DNA of 64,000 nt from Phyllobacterium trifolii (GCF_014192095.1 NZ_JACHXN010000003.1:186001-250000); one strand, 5' to 3'. Shown: positions 53,115 to 61,980, counted from the stretch's first letter. Notes: a model not told the origin generated them from the letters alone. Translations and numbers: made by a program.

Positions 53115-53993
53115 ATGCTCTACAATATCCGCCTTCATCTTCACTACGACTACGAGCGGTCCGCTGCGGGTGGGCGGCACCACATCCGGGTCATGCCGCA
53201 GGCGATGCCCGGTATTCAACGCATTGTCGCCTCCAGCCTCTCGTTCGATCCGGTTTCGGCGGAACGCTCCGAATTTACGGACTTTTTCTCCACCAGCGTG
53301 ACCTCGATCGTCTATCGCAATCCGCACGAGACGCTGGATGTGACGATGATGGCACGGGTGAATGTGACGCGGCCGCAGAATATGCTCGATGTTTCGCCCG
53401 ATCTTGCCGGACTTCGGAAGGAGATACGCAGCGTCTGGTCGATTGCCGCCGATGCGCCGCACCATTTCCTGGCCACGAGCGCTCATGCAGCGATCGACCC
53501 GGATATCACGGCCTACGCCGCGCAAAGCCTTGTCGATGCGCGGACGGTGATGGAAGTGGTCAATGATCTCAACAAGCGCATCCATGCGGACTTCACCTAT
53601 GACGGTGACGCGACAGACGTGCGCACGACGGCGCGTCAGGCATTCGATCTGAAGGCGGGTGTGTGCCAGGATTTCAGCCACGTGATGATTGCAGGACTGC
53701 GCGGACTGGGCATTCCGGCCGGTTACGTCAGCGGTTTTCTGCGAACAATCCCGCGGCCGGGCAAGGAGCGGCTGGAGGGCGCTGACGCGATGCACGCGTG
53801 GGTGCGCGCATGGTGCGGACGGGAAGCCGGATGGCAGGAGTTGGATCCAACCAACGATATGGTTGCGGGGAACGATCACATCACCATTGGCTATGGCCGC
53901 GACTACTCCGATGTGTCACCCATTGTGGGCGTGCTCAAGACAAGCGGCTCGCAAAAGGGGAAGCAGTCTGTCGATGTGATCCCGCTGGAGTGA
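53115..53993 (+). CDS. Transglutaminase-like protein, second copy
   Basis: A 292-residue transglutaminase-fold protein with an N-terminal beta domain (MLYNIRLHLHYDYERSAAGG). The catalytic triad region is KAGVCQDFSHVMIAGLRGLG (Cys about 184), with His in DAMHAWVRAWCG and Asp in ELDPTNDMVAG. It closes the three-gene unit 12 nt after the ATP-grasp/alpha-E gene. The proteasome-like Anbu peptidase often found next to such trios is absent here; an inverted-repeat element follows instead. Confidence 0.92.
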   Translation: MLYNIRLHLHYDYERSAAGGRHHIRVMPQAMPGIQRIVASSLSFDPVSAERSEFTDFFSTSVTSIVYRNPHETLDVTMMARVNVTRPQNMLDVSPDLAGLRKEIRSVWSIAADAPHHFLATSAHAAIDPDITAYAAQSLVDARTVMEVVNDLNKRIHADFTYDGDATDVRTTARQAFDLKAGVCQDFSHVMIAGLRGLGIPAGYVSGFLRTIPRPGKERLEGADAMHAWVRAWCGREAGWQELDPTNDMVAGNDHITIGYGRDYSDVSPIVGVLKTSGSQKGKQSVDVIPLE

Positions 53994-54008
53994 GGTGATG
54001 GCAGGAAT

Positions 54009-54139
54009 CATTGTGCGTGGTTCGACAAGCTCACCATGAGGGATGCTGCGTATCGCAGGGAGATTACACTGCAACATCACCGATTGCTTGCAAACCAGCC
54101 CACTTCCCTCATGGTGAGCTTGTCGAACCACGCACAATG
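54009..54139. repeat. 131-bp inverted-repeat element, copy C
   Basis: Arms CATTGTGCGTGGTTCGACAA.. (54009-54042) and the inverse ending CCACGCACAATG (54105-54139). The core is identical to copies A and B, but the outermost bases differ and are themselves complementary. It follows the transglutaminase gene stop by 15 nt. Confidence 0.9.
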
Positions 54140-54201
54140 AATTTGCTGACCGGATAGGATGATTAAAACGGTTTTTCTTGGTTTCTGGAAATCCCGAGAA
54201 T

Positions 54202-55329
54202 ATGGTCTGCACCATGCTTCCCATTCCGCCCTTGATGCTCACCACCGGTCCTGTTCCCGCCTATCCCGAAGTGCTTGCGGCGCTGGGATCGCCGGTGCTC
54301 TATGACTATCACCCGGCATTTCAAATCTTCTATGCGGACGTCACCGAAAAGCTGCGTCAGGCGCTTCGCTGCGATGCTGCTCCGGTGATCATGCAGGGTG
54401 AGGCTATTCTTGGTATCGAGGCGGCGGCAGGCGCATTGATTTCGAAAAACGATGTCGTCCTCAATCTTGTTTCCGGTGCTTACGGCAAACGTTTTGCCAT
54501 CTGGGCATCACGCTATGGCAAGGAAGTCATCGAGCTCGCCGTACCCTATGATGATGTTATCGATCCACAGGCGATTCGCGAGGTATTGAGAAAGCGGCCG
54601 GATATCTCGGTTATGGCGCTATGCCACCATGATACGCCGTCCGGCACGCTCAATCCTTTGGGCGAAATCGGTGCGATCACTGCTGAGCATGGCGCGTACC
54701 TCATCGTCGATGCCGTGTCATCCTTCGGCGGCATGAACGTGCATCCCCAGGAAGCGCATGCCGACATCTTCATCACGTCGCCGTCGAAATGTCTTGGTAG
54801 CACGCCTGGCTTGAGCCTGATTGCGATGAGCGACCGTGCCTGGGCGAAGATCGAAACCAATCCGGACGCGCCGGTAAACTCATTTCTCAGCCTCCTTGCC
54901 TGGAAGGATGCATCGGAACCTGGAAAGCCTTTTCCTGTTACGCCTTCCATTGGCGAGATTTATGCGCTGAACGCCGCGCTCGACCGTTATGTGGAGGAGG
55001 GCCCCGAAAACGTGTGGGCCCGCCATGCGCTGACCGCAGCGATCACGCGAAAGGGCCTGTTCGAGCTCGGGCTGCCCTTGTGGCCAAAGGAAGAAGCTTT
55101 CTGCTCTCCCACGGCGACCGTTTTCAAGGTGCCGGAAAACATCAGCGATGTGACGCTGCGCGATCGCCTGTTGCACGACCATGGCATTCTTGTCTCGCTC
55201 GGGCGCGGGGAGACAGCGGGCAAGGTGCTCCGTGTTGGCCATATGGGCGCTTCGGCACAGCCTGACTTCGCTCGACAATTCATTGCCGCGTTGAGCGGGA
55301 TTCTATCCGAACCATTTTCTGCTGATTGA
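54202..55329 (+). CDS. Class V aminotransferase, pyridoxamine-pyruvate aminotransferase-like
   Basis: A 375-residue fold-type I PLP-family enzyme. Recognisable parts are LTTGPVPAYPEVLAALGSPV, VIMQGEAILGIEAAAGAL, CHHDTPSGTLNP, VDAVSSFGGMNVH and the lysine region SPSKCLGSTPGLSL. It resembles the Mesorhizobium pyridoxamine-pyruvate aminotransferase more than standard alanine-glyoxylate enzymes, as far as I can judge from memory. The start is uncertain: ATG 54202 or ATG 54214, both with weak ribosome sites; TTG 54178 is unlikely. It lies 13 nt before an ABC binding-protein gene, so probably forms one operon with that transporter. Confidence 0.82.
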   Translation: MVCTMLPIPPLMLTTGPVPAYPEVLAALGSPVLYDYHPAFQIFYADVTEKLRQALRCDAAPVIMQGEAILGIEAAAGALISKNDVVLNLVSGAYGKRFAIWASRYGKEVIELAVPYDDVIDPQAIREVLRKRPDISVMALCHHDTPSGTLNPLGEIGAITAEHGAYLIVDAVSSFGGMNVHPQEAHADIFITSPSKCLGSTPGLSLIAMSDRAWAKIETNPDAPVNSFLSLLAWKDASEPGKPFPVTPSIGEIYALNAALDRYVEEGPENVWARHALTAAITRKGLFELGLPLWPKEEAFCSPTATVFKVPENISDVTLRDRLLHDHGILVSLGRGETAGKVLRVGHMGASAQPDFARQFIAALSGILSEPFSAD

Positions 55330-55342
55330 GAGGATTGCAACA

Positions 55343-56959
55343 ATGTCCCGTATCTTATTGAACAGGCGGAGTTTTCTCGCGACGACCGCGAGTGCCGGAG
55401 CGATGATGGTTCTGCCCGAATGGGCTCGTGCGCAGACTGCTACGCCTGTAAAAGGCGGACGTCTCGTCGTTGCCGGGGATAGCGAACCGGCAAATCTCAA
55501 TCCCGCCATCGTCGCTTCAAATGGTGTGTTCTTCGTCGCCAGCAAGGTCATCGAGCCGCTGGCCGAGCAGTCCTATGATGGAAAGGATGGTCTTGATCCG
55601 CGACTTGCAACCTCATGGGAAGGATCGGCCGATGGGCTTACCGCCACGTTCAAACTGCGCGAAGGGGTCACTTGGCACGATGGCAAGCCATTCACGTCTG
55701 CGGATGTGGCGTTTTCCGCATTGGAAGTCTGGAAGAAGCTGCAGAATCTGGGACGGGTGGTGTTCAAGAACCTCGAAAGTGTCGAGACGCCGGACGATCA
55801 CACCGTTGTATTCAAATTTTCCCACCCGACGCCATTCCAGCTCATCCGCAACGCCCTGCCTGTGGTCACCTCGGTCGTGCCGAAGCACCTTTATGAGGGC
55901 ACGGATATTGCCAAGAATCCGGCCAATCAAAAACTGGTCGGCACCGGGCCATTCAAGTTTGGCGAATACAAGCCTGGCGAATATTACCTGCTCAAGCGCA
56001 ACGACGCCTATTGGAGGAAGGACGAGCCGTTCCTCGACGAGATTGTCTATCAGTTCCTGCCAGACCGCGCGGCGGCAGGCAATGCGCTCGAAGCCGAGGA
56101 GATCCAGCTCGCGGCATTCTCCGCCGTTCCGCTCGCGGACCTCGAACGCATCTCCAAGGTGCCCGGGCTGAAGGTGTACTCTAACGGTTATGAAGGACTT
56201 ACCTATCAGTTGATTGTCGAAATCAACCATCGCCGCAAGGAACTCGCTGATGTCAAGGTGCGTCAGGCACTGGCGCATGCGATCGATCATGATTTCGTCG
56301 TCAAGACGATCTTCTTGGGCTACGCGAAGTCCTCGACGGGGCCGGTGCCAGCTTACGACAAGACATTTTTCGAATCTGATGTCACCAAGTACGTCTTCGA
56401 TCCTGCGAAGGCGGAGGCGTTGCTTGACGAGGCTGGCTACAAACGCGGTGTGGACGGCAACCGCTTCAAGCTGAAGCTGCTGCCGGCGCCTTTCTTCAAT
56501 GAAACCAAGCAATTCGGCGACTATCTTCGCCAGGCGCTGGCCAAGATCGGCATTGATGCACAGATCGTCAGCAACGATACGCCTGCGCATCTGAAGGCGG
56601 TCTACACGGATCATGATTTCGACATTACTGTCGCGACGCCGGTCTATCGTTCCGATCCAGCGATCTCGACGACGATCCTGCTCGAAAGCGGCCTGCCAGC
56701 GGGCGTGCCTTTCTCCAACCAGTATGGTTATGCAAACGCGGAAGTCGACAAGCTGATCAAGGATGCCGCCTCCGAGATCGATGCCGACAAGCGTGCCGGG
56801 CTGTACAAAGAGTTGCAGAAGAAGGTCGCGGACGACCTGCCGCTGATCAATGTCGCCGAATTCTCCTTCATCACCGTGGCGCGCGACAGCGTGCAGAATG
56901 TCTCGAACAATCCGCGCTGGGCGGTTTCGAATTGGGCTGATGTGTGGTTGAAGGGGTAG
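55343..56959 (+). CDS. Dipeptide/nickel-type ABC transporter substrate-binding protein
   Basis: A 538-residue family 5 extracellular solute-binding protein. The signal is twin-arginine-like (LNRRSFLATTASAG) ending at ARAQT. Family blocks are GGRLVVAGDSEPANLNPAIV, DPRLATSWEGSADGLTATFK, FTSADVAFSALEVW and YDKTFFESDVTKYVFDP. It captures a peptide or other small ligand for the DppBCDF-like genes downstream (57761-61129). Those are separated from it by a VapBC module on the other strand, an unusual split of a normally contiguous operon. Confidence 0.92.
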   Translation: MSRILLNRRSFLATTASAGAMMVLPEWARAQTATPVKGGRLVVAGDSEPANLNPAIVASNGVFFVASKVIEPLAEQSYDGKDGLDPRLATSWEGSADGLTATFKLREGVTWHDGKPFTSADVAFSALEVWKKLQNLGRVVFKNLESVETPDDHTVVFKFSHPTPFQLIRNALPVVTSVVPKHLYEGTDIAKNPANQKLVGTGPFKFGEYKPGEYYLLKRNDAYWRKDEPFLDEIVYQFLPDRAAAGNALEAEEIQLAAFSAVPLADLERISKVPGLKVYSNGYEGLTYQLIVEINHRRKELADVKVRQALAHAIDHDFVVKTIFLGYAKSSTGPVPAYDKTFFESDVTKYVFDPAKAEALLDEAGYKRGVDGNRFKLKLLPAPFFNETKQFGDYLRQALAKIGIDAQIVSNDTPAHLKAVYTDHDFDITVATPVYRSDPAISTTILLESGLPAGVPFSNQYGYANAEVDKLIKDAASEIDADKRAGLYKELQKKVADDLPLINVAEFSFITVARDSVQNVSNNPRWAVSNWADVWLKG

Positions 56960-56966
56960 TGGAAAC

Positions 56967-57371
56967 CTAGGCTGTCCAGTCTTCGACCTTCAGGCCGTCC
57001 ACCCTTTTGAACTCGCGTACATTGTTGGTAATGACGGTCAAGTCACGGGCTTTCGCTTGCCCTGCGATAAGCACATCATAAGGCCCTATCGGCGCACCGG
57101 TTTGAGCGAGTGCGCTATGCAACTCTCCCGATACGCGTGCGTCTTCCTGATCGAATTCCAGAATGGGAAAATCAGTGAGAAGCAGGCGCAGAGCTTCCAG
57201 ATTGAAGGAAATTTTCTGGCTTTTATAGACGCCGAAGTAAAGCTCATGAGCGACAATCGAAGGGATACCAATCTCCCCTTCGCGTTTTTCCAGAATGAGG
57301 CGGACCAAAGTGTCCGATTTCCGCGAGACCAAGTGAATGACGGCGTTGGTATCGAGAACATAGCGCATCAT
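56967..57371 (-). CDS. vapC: PIN-domain ribonuclease toxin VapC
   Basis: A 134-residue PIN-domain protein. Acidic active-site residues are seen in YVLDTNAVIHL (D7), SIVAHELYFG (Glu) and IGPYDVLIAGQAKARD (Asp), with the C-terminal TVITNNVREFKRVDGLKVEDW typical of VapC/FitB-type toxins. It would cleave RNA (often initiator tRNA or rRNA) when freed from its antitoxin. It overlaps the vapB gene by 4 nt. It lies convergent to the binding-protein gene with a 7-nt gap. Confidence 0.92.
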   Translation of the reverse strand: MMRYVLDTNAVIHLVSRKSDTLVRLILEKREGEIGIPSIVAHELYFGVYKSQKISFNLEALRLLLTDFPILEFDQEDARVSGELHSALAQTGAPIGPYDVLIAGQAKARDLTVITNNVREFKRVDGLKVEDWTA

Positions 57372-57628
57372 TTGAACAGGTTGTCCAGTTCTGGCCGGTC
57401 CTGTTCGGGTGGTTGCTCGCGCCCATCACCAAAAAAGTCTTCACTGAAACCATGGTCGAGAGCCGCTTTAAGCGAGCTCCAGGCCTCCTTGCCAGTCTTG
57501 TGGGGACGCAGGATGAGCGCGTCGCCCTCGCGAGAAATTTCAACTTCGTCGACATTCAAGCGGAATTCTTTCGGCAGGCGAACGGCCTGCGAATTGCCGG
57601 AGTTAAACACTTTTGCAATCTGCGGCAT
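57368..57628 (-). CDS. vapB: AbrB-type antitoxin VapB
   Basis: An 86-residue antitoxin with an N-terminal swapped-hairpin AbrB/MazE DNA-binding domain (MPQIAKVFNSGNSQAVRLPK, then DEVEISREGDALILRPH) and an acidic C-terminal tail that would wrap the toxin. ATG 57628 is chosen since the family starts MxxxAKVFxSGxSQA. The longer frame from 57694 covers the operator. An inverted repeat 24 nt upstream is the likely autoregulatory operator. Confidence 0.93.
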   Translation of the reverse strand: MPQIAKVFNSGNSQAVRLPKEFRLNVDEVEISREGDALILRPHKTGKEAWSSLKAALDHGFSEDFFGDGREQPPEQDRPELDNLFK

Positions 57629-57651
57629 GTGCACATCCTGTAAGCGAGAAG

Positions 57652-57675
57652 CGTATATACTAACGTGTATATACG
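57652..57675. promoter_or_regulatory. VapB operator, perfect inverted repeat
   Basis: CGTATATAC-taacgt-GTATATACG: perfect 9-bp arms and a 6-nt spacer, 24 nt upstream of vapB. This is the usual type of site bound by the VapBC complex. It also lies about 86 nt upstream of the permease start on the plus strand, so it may influence that gene as well. Confidence 0.75.
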
Positions 57676-57760
57676 ACTTAGTCTGTTCGTGCAAACTCGT
57701 TTGTTTTTCCCCGGCAATCCCTCTAGACTCAACGGGTATTCGCGCCAGCCGGAGTTCTCC

Positions 57761-58741
57761 TTGCCGCCTCTCGTTTCCTTTTTCCTGAGACGTCTCGCAA
57801 CGGCGCTTCCGGTTCTGTTCGTGCTGCTGGTTGGGAGCTTCCTTTTGCTTGAGGCGGCGTCCGGCGATGCCGTTGATTCCTATGTGGCGCGATCCGGCAG
57901 CATGGACGCGGAGCAGATTGCACGACTGCGCCAGGAATGGGGCCTAGACCAAGGCCCAGCTTACCGCTTCAAGGCCTACGCATCGGCGCTCGCCCGAGGC
58001 GATCTTGGCTGGTCCACAGCCTTCGAACGGCCTGTTGCCTCGGTCATACTGGAACGCTTGCCCGTCACATTGATGCTCATGGGCGTGGCCACGGCGCTTG
58101 CCTTCTTCCTTGGATCGCTGCTCGGTGTCGTCGCCGGAGCAGATCCTGGATCGTTTCGCGACCGCTTTTTGTCGACCAGTTCGCTCGCCCTTTATGCGGT
58201 TCCGGGCTTCTGGCTAGGTCTTGTGCTCATCGTGATCTTCGCCGTCGATCTGCGCTGGCTGCCAATCGGCGGCATTGAGTCAGTTGCGTCCGGGAAGACA
58301 GGTCTTGCACGCGTGGCCGATATCGGCGCGCATCTGATCCTGCCGGTTGCCTCGCTCGCCATGGTATACCTCGCGCTTTATCTTCGGTTGATGCGCGACC
58401 GGATGAGCGAAATCTGGCGCGATCCCTTCGTCAACGCACTGAAAGCGCGTGGGTTGAGCCGGGGGCGGATCGTTTGGCGGCATGTGGCGCGCAACGCAGT
58501 CTTGCCGGTGGTTACCATGCTTGGCTTGCAGGCGGCGGCGATGCTGGGCGGCAGTGTCGTGGTGGAGAGTGTGTTTGCTATTCCGGGATTCGGCCGATTG
58601 GCGGCAGAAGCAGTGGCGCGCCGCGATACACCCTTGTTGCTCGGGGTCATACTGTGCAGCGCCATCACGGTGATCATTGTCAATCTCCTCGTCGATCTCG
58701 CCTATGGCAAGCTTGATCCGCGCCTAAGGGTTGGGCGATGA
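57761..58741 (+). CDS. DppB-like ABC transporter permease
   Basis: A 326-residue permease with six helices. TTG 57761 is chosen: CGGAG lies 7 nt upstream, and the protein then begins with the usual FFLRRLATALPVLFVLLVGS. Family landmarks are RLRQEWGLDQGPAYRFKAY, GDLGWSTAF and the EAA loop ALKARGLSRGRIVWRHVARN. The open frame upstream covers the vapB operator and is not coding-like. It overlaps the next permease gene by 4 nt. Confidence 0.9.
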   Translation: MPPLVSFFLRRLATALPVLFVLLVGSFLLLEAASGDAVDSYVARSGSMDAEQIARLRQEWGLDQGPAYRFKAYASALARGDLGWSTAFERPVASVILERLPVTLMLMGVATALAFFLGSLLGVVAGADPGSFRDRFLSTSSLALYAVPGFWLGLVLIVIFAVDLRWLPIGGIESVASGKTGLARVADIGAHLILPVASLAMVYLALYLRLMRDRMSEIWRDPFVNALKARGLSRGRIVWRHVARNAVLPVVTMLGLQAAAMLGGSVVVESVFAIPGFGRLAAEAVARRDTPLLLGVILCSAITVIIVNLLVDLAYGKLDPRLRVGR

Positions 58742-59553
58742 GAGTTTGGCGGATGCTGAACTGGGAAGGACGCGCAGGCGCAATCGTGCTCGCGGCCCTT
58801 GTCCTAATGGCACTGCTGGCGCCATGGATCGCGCCGGGTGACCCTCTGGCGATTACCGGCGAGCCTATGCTGCGCCCCTCCGCATCCGGTGCACACATAC
58901 TTGGTACCGATCGGCTTGGCCGCGACGTCTTTGCCGGGCTGTTGCATGGCACTCGCACGACACTGCTGGTCGCCTGCTTCTCTGCGGCCGTTGCATTGAT
59001 TGTCGGCAGCGTCGTTGGCACGCTGGCCGGATATTTGGGTGGTCTTGCCGACACGGTGCTGATGCGCATGACGGAGGCATTCCAGACCGTGCCGGCATTC
59101 CTATTGGCCCTGGCAGCAATCAGCGTCACTGGCCCAAGCGTTCCGACGCTGATCTTTGCCATCAGCCTTGGAACCTGGACACAGGCAGCCCGCGTAACGC
59201 GGGCCGAGGTGCTGTCACTGCGCGAGCGCGATTTTGTTGCCGCAGCGCGCACACTCGGCATGCGCCCGCTCGAAATCGCCTTTCGCGAAGTGCTTCCCAA
59301 TGCGTTCGGACCAACCGCATCGCTTGCTGCCATTTCCGTCGCCGCCGCGATTCTCATCGAAGCTGCACTGTCGTTCCTCGGTTTCGGCGACCCGAACCGG
59401 GTGACCTGGGGCAGCATGATTGCCGAGGGCCGCACAGTCTTGCGGGCCGCGCCATATCTTTCAATCGTGCCGGGTATCGCTCTGGTGGTCACTGTTCTGG
59501 GCGTACATTTGCTTGGGCGAGGGCTGTCACGAACCGAAAGATTGCAGCCATGA
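58738..59553 (+). CDS. DppC-like ABC transporter permease
   Basis: A 271-residue second permease with an N-terminal helix (AIVLAALVLMALLAPWIAPG), then LGTDRLGRDVFAGLLHGTRT, and the EAA loop AARTLGMRPLEIAFREVLPN. It ends LGVHLLGRGLSRTE, a typical oligopeptide permease C-terminus. It begins in ATGA overlap with the DppB-like gene and overlaps the ATPase gene by 4 nt. Confidence 0.93.
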   Translation: MRVWRMLNWEGRAGAIVLAALVLMALLAPWIAPGDPLAITGEPMLRPSASGAHILGTDRLGRDVFAGLLHGTRTTLLVACFSAAVALIVGSVVGTLAGYLGGLADTVLMRMTEAFQTVPAFLLALAAISVTGPSVPTLIFAISLGTWTQAARVTRAEVLSLRERDFVAAARTLGMRPLEIAFREVLPNAFGPTASLAAISVAAAILIEAALSFLGFGDPNRVTWGSMIAEGRTVLRAAPYLSIVPGIALVVTVLGVHLLGRGLSRTERLQP

Positions 59554-60350
59554 CAGAGACTTACCTGCGTGTCCGGAATCTTTCAGTTAACTATGGTCAG
59601 ACCGCTGCCTTGCATGATGTATCTTTCGATCTTGCCAAGGGCGGTAGGCTGGCGGTGATTGGCGAGAGCGGCTCGGGAAAGTCCACGCTCGCCATGACCA
59701 TTGCAGGCCTCTTGCCCAAATCGGCAAGAACAGAGGGTGCAATAGAATTTCCAGGATTCTCGCATGCGCCAAAGCTCGGCAAGGACATTGGCGTGCTGTT
59801 TCAGGACCCGAGCGGCAGTCTCGACCCGGTGATGAAGATAGGCGACCAGATCGCCGAAGTGGTGATGACGCATGAGGGGACAGGTTGGATATCGGCGCGC
59901 GTCAGGGCGGTGGAGCTACTGGATCGTGTGCGTATCCCAAAGGCACTCTCGCGGCTCAACAGCTATCCGCATGAGTTCTCCGGCGGACAAAAGCAACGCA
60001 TCGCGCTTGCCGCAGCGTTGGCGGGCAATCCCTCACTGCTCATCGCCGACGAGCCAACTAGCGCGCTCGACACCGTCGTCCAGAGACATATCGTCAATCT
60101 GCTCGATGAACTTGTGCGCGATAGCGGCCTGACGCTGCTGTTCGTCACGCACGATATTGCGCTGGCTTCCGAGCGGGCCGACCAGATTGCCGTGCTTTAC
60201 AACGGCACGCTGGTGGAGTGGGATTCGGCCAGCAAGGTGCTTGGCGAACCGGAGCATCCTTACACGAAAGCTTTGATCGCAACGCATATCGGGCTGGATA
60301 CGCCACGCCGTAAGCGATTAGCCGAGATCGATGCGAGCGAGCTGCAATGA
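59550..60350 (+). CDS. DppD-like ABC transporter ATP-binding protein
   Basis: A 266-residue ATPase. Walker A is GESGSGKST, signature EFSGGQKQRIALAAALAGNP, Walker B LLIADEPTSALD, and H-loop VTHDIALA. It is shorter than typical DppD (about 320-330) because the C-terminal FeS-like Cys-rich oligopeptide extension is missing, while the end LGEPEHPYTKALIA is kept. It overlaps both neighbouring genes by 4 nt. Confidence 0.93.
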   Translation: MTETYLRVRNLSVNYGQTAALHDVSFDLAKGGRLAVIGESGSGKSTLAMTIAGLLPKSARTEGAIEFPGFSHAPKLGKDIGVLFQDPSGSLDPVMKIGDQIAEVVMTHEGTGWISARVRAVELLDRVRIPKALSRLNSYPHEFSGGQKQRIALAAALAGNPSLLIADEPTSALDTVVQRHIVNLLDELVRDSGLTLLFVTHDIALASERADQIAVLYNGTLVEWDSASKVLGEPEHPYTKALIATHIGLDTPRRKRLAEIDASELQ

Positions 60351-61129
60351 CGGAAACCTCGCGTGTATTGCCGGTATTGGAGGTCAAAAATCTTGCCAGG
60401 CGCTTTGGCGATCGCGGCGCGGCGGGACTGAAGGATGTGACTTTCACGATCGCGCGTGGTGAAACGTTGGCCGTTGTCGGTGCTTCGGGTTCCGGCAAGA
60501 CGACGCTGGCGCGGCTGATCATGCGGCTTGCAAACCCGGAGGCGGGTTCGATCCAACTTCATGGGCGGGATATCACGCGGTTGCATGGCGAGGCTCTGCG
60601 GCGCATGCGTCCGCAATTTCAGATGGTGTTTCAGGATGCGCTGGCTGCGTTCAATCCGCGCGCCAGTGTCCGCCGCATTCTGGAAGATCCCCTGCGGATA
60701 CATGGACTCGCCGAACCAAAGGACTTTGACGCATCCATTGACGCTATTCTCGAACGCGTTGGTCTTGGCACCGGGTTCAAACAACGTTTGCCGCTCGAAC
60801 TTTCCGGTGGCCAGCGTCAGCGGGTGGCTATCGCCCGGGCAATCCTCACCAAGCCTGATCTCATCGTGCTCGACGAACCGGTATCGGCACTCGATGTTTT
60901 AGTACGCGCGCAAATTCTCAACCTGCTCCTAGATCTGCAGGATGAGACCGGGGTCGCCTATCTCTTCATTTCGCACGATCTAGCCGTCGTGCGGGCATTC
61001 GCGGACCGGATGATCGTGATGGATGAAGGCCGTATCGTCGAAAACGGCACCACGGAAGGGGTGCTGGCCGCGCCGCAAGCAGAAGCGACGCGGGTGTTGA
61101 TCGATGCCGTGCCCCGATTGATCAGATGA
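60347..61129 (+). CDS. DppF-like ABC transporter ATP-binding protein
   Basis: A 260-residue ATPase. Walker A is GASGSGKTT, Q-loop region MVFQDALAAFNPRASV, signature LSGGQRQRVAIARAILTKPD, and Walker B LIVLDEPVSALD. The C-terminal oligopeptide extension is also short. It is the last gene of the importer, overlapping the end of the convergent isomerase gene by 8 nt. Confidence 0.93.
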   Translation: MTETSRVLPVLEVKNLARRFGDRGAAGLKDVTFTIARGETLAVVGASGSGKTTLARLIMRLANPEAGSIQLHGRDITRLHGEALRRMRPQFQMVFQDALAAFNPRASVRRILEDPLRIHGLAEPKDFDASIDAILERVGLGTGFKQRLPLELSGGQRQRVAIARAILTKPDLIVLDEPVSALDVLVRAQILNLLLDLQDETGVAYLFISHDLAVVRAFADRMIVMDEGRIVENGTTEGVLAAPQAEATRVLIDAVPRLIR

Positions 61130-61976
61130 GACCGTACTGCTCCGCCTTGTTGCGCAGGAAGGGCAGGCCATTACCCATGACTTCTGCCTCATCCTTGGCG
61201 ACGGGACGCCACACCGCCAGGCCGTAGGCTACTTCAGGCGGCATATTGATGAAGCTTTCCATGGCCAGTCCGCCCTTGAAGCCGATGGCCGCAAGCGCCG
61301 CATAAATCTCGTCCCACGGACAATTGCCGTAGCCCGGCGTTCCCCGGTCGCTCTCGGAAAGGTGGATATATTTCAGGTGTTCGCGCGCATCGAGGATGCC
61401 ATTGGCAGCGCCTTTTTCTTCGATGTTCATGTGATAGGTGTCGAGGTGGACGAAGATGTTGTCGGCGCCGACGCGCTCGACCATCTGCACCGCCTGCCAG
61501 CCGGTATTGATCAAATGGTTTTCATAGCGGTTGACCGCCTCGACGCCGAGCTCGATGCCGCGGCTTTTGGCGTGTTTCGCCGCCGCCGTGAGCACCCTCG
61601 CTATGTTTTCATATTCGCCTTCCGTCGGCGGCACGCCTGTCCGCTCGCCGATGCCGCCAAAGATCACGCCTGAAAGCGCCACGGCGCCCATTTCGGCGGT
61701 CTTGTCGATGGCGACCCGGAGGTGTTCGATTGCAGCGTCGGGACGAACGGAGGCCCAGGCGGATTCGGGCAGCCCGAGCGAACAGACTGCCGGCAGTTCA
61801 TGCTTGTCCAGAAGCGCGCGCGTATGCGCTGCATCGACGGCCGGAGCGTTGAGCAGTGCGATCTCGATGAAATCCATCTTGTATTTCACCGCTGCCGCAA
61901 TGGCTTTCTCCGCACCGGCGTGGTCCCAGTTCATCGTCCACATGCTGGTGTGAACGCCAAATCCCTGAACAGACAT
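61122..61976 (-). CDS. Sugar phosphate isomerase/epimerase (xylose isomerase-like TIM barrel)
   Basis: A 284-residue AP-endonuclease-2/xylose isomerase-like barrel, of the D-psicose/D-tagatose 3-epimerase group. Metal ligands probably lie in LGVEAVNRYENHLINT (Glu), VHLDTYHMNIEE (Asp-His) and KYIHLSESDRGTPGYGN (His, Glu), with FKGGLAMESFINM near the end (Glu). It begins 4 nt after the ribose-type permease gene and closes the sugar-uptake operon, so it likely isomerises the imported sugar. Confidence 0.88.
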   Translation of the reverse strand: MSVQGFGVHTSMWTMNWDHAGAEKAIAAAVKYKMDFIEIALLNAPAVDAAHTRALLDKHELPAVCSLGLPESAWASVRPDAAIEHLRVAIDKTAEMGAVALSGVIFGGIGERTGVPPTEGEYENIARVLTAAAKHAKSRGIELGVEAVNRYENHLINTGWQAVQMVERVGADNIFVHLDTYHMNIEEKGAANGILDAREHLKYIHLSESDRGTPGYGNCPWDEIYAALAAIGFKGGLAMESFINMPPEVAYGLAVWRPVAKDEAEVMGNGLPFLRNKAEQYGLI

Positions 61977-61980
61977 TTTC

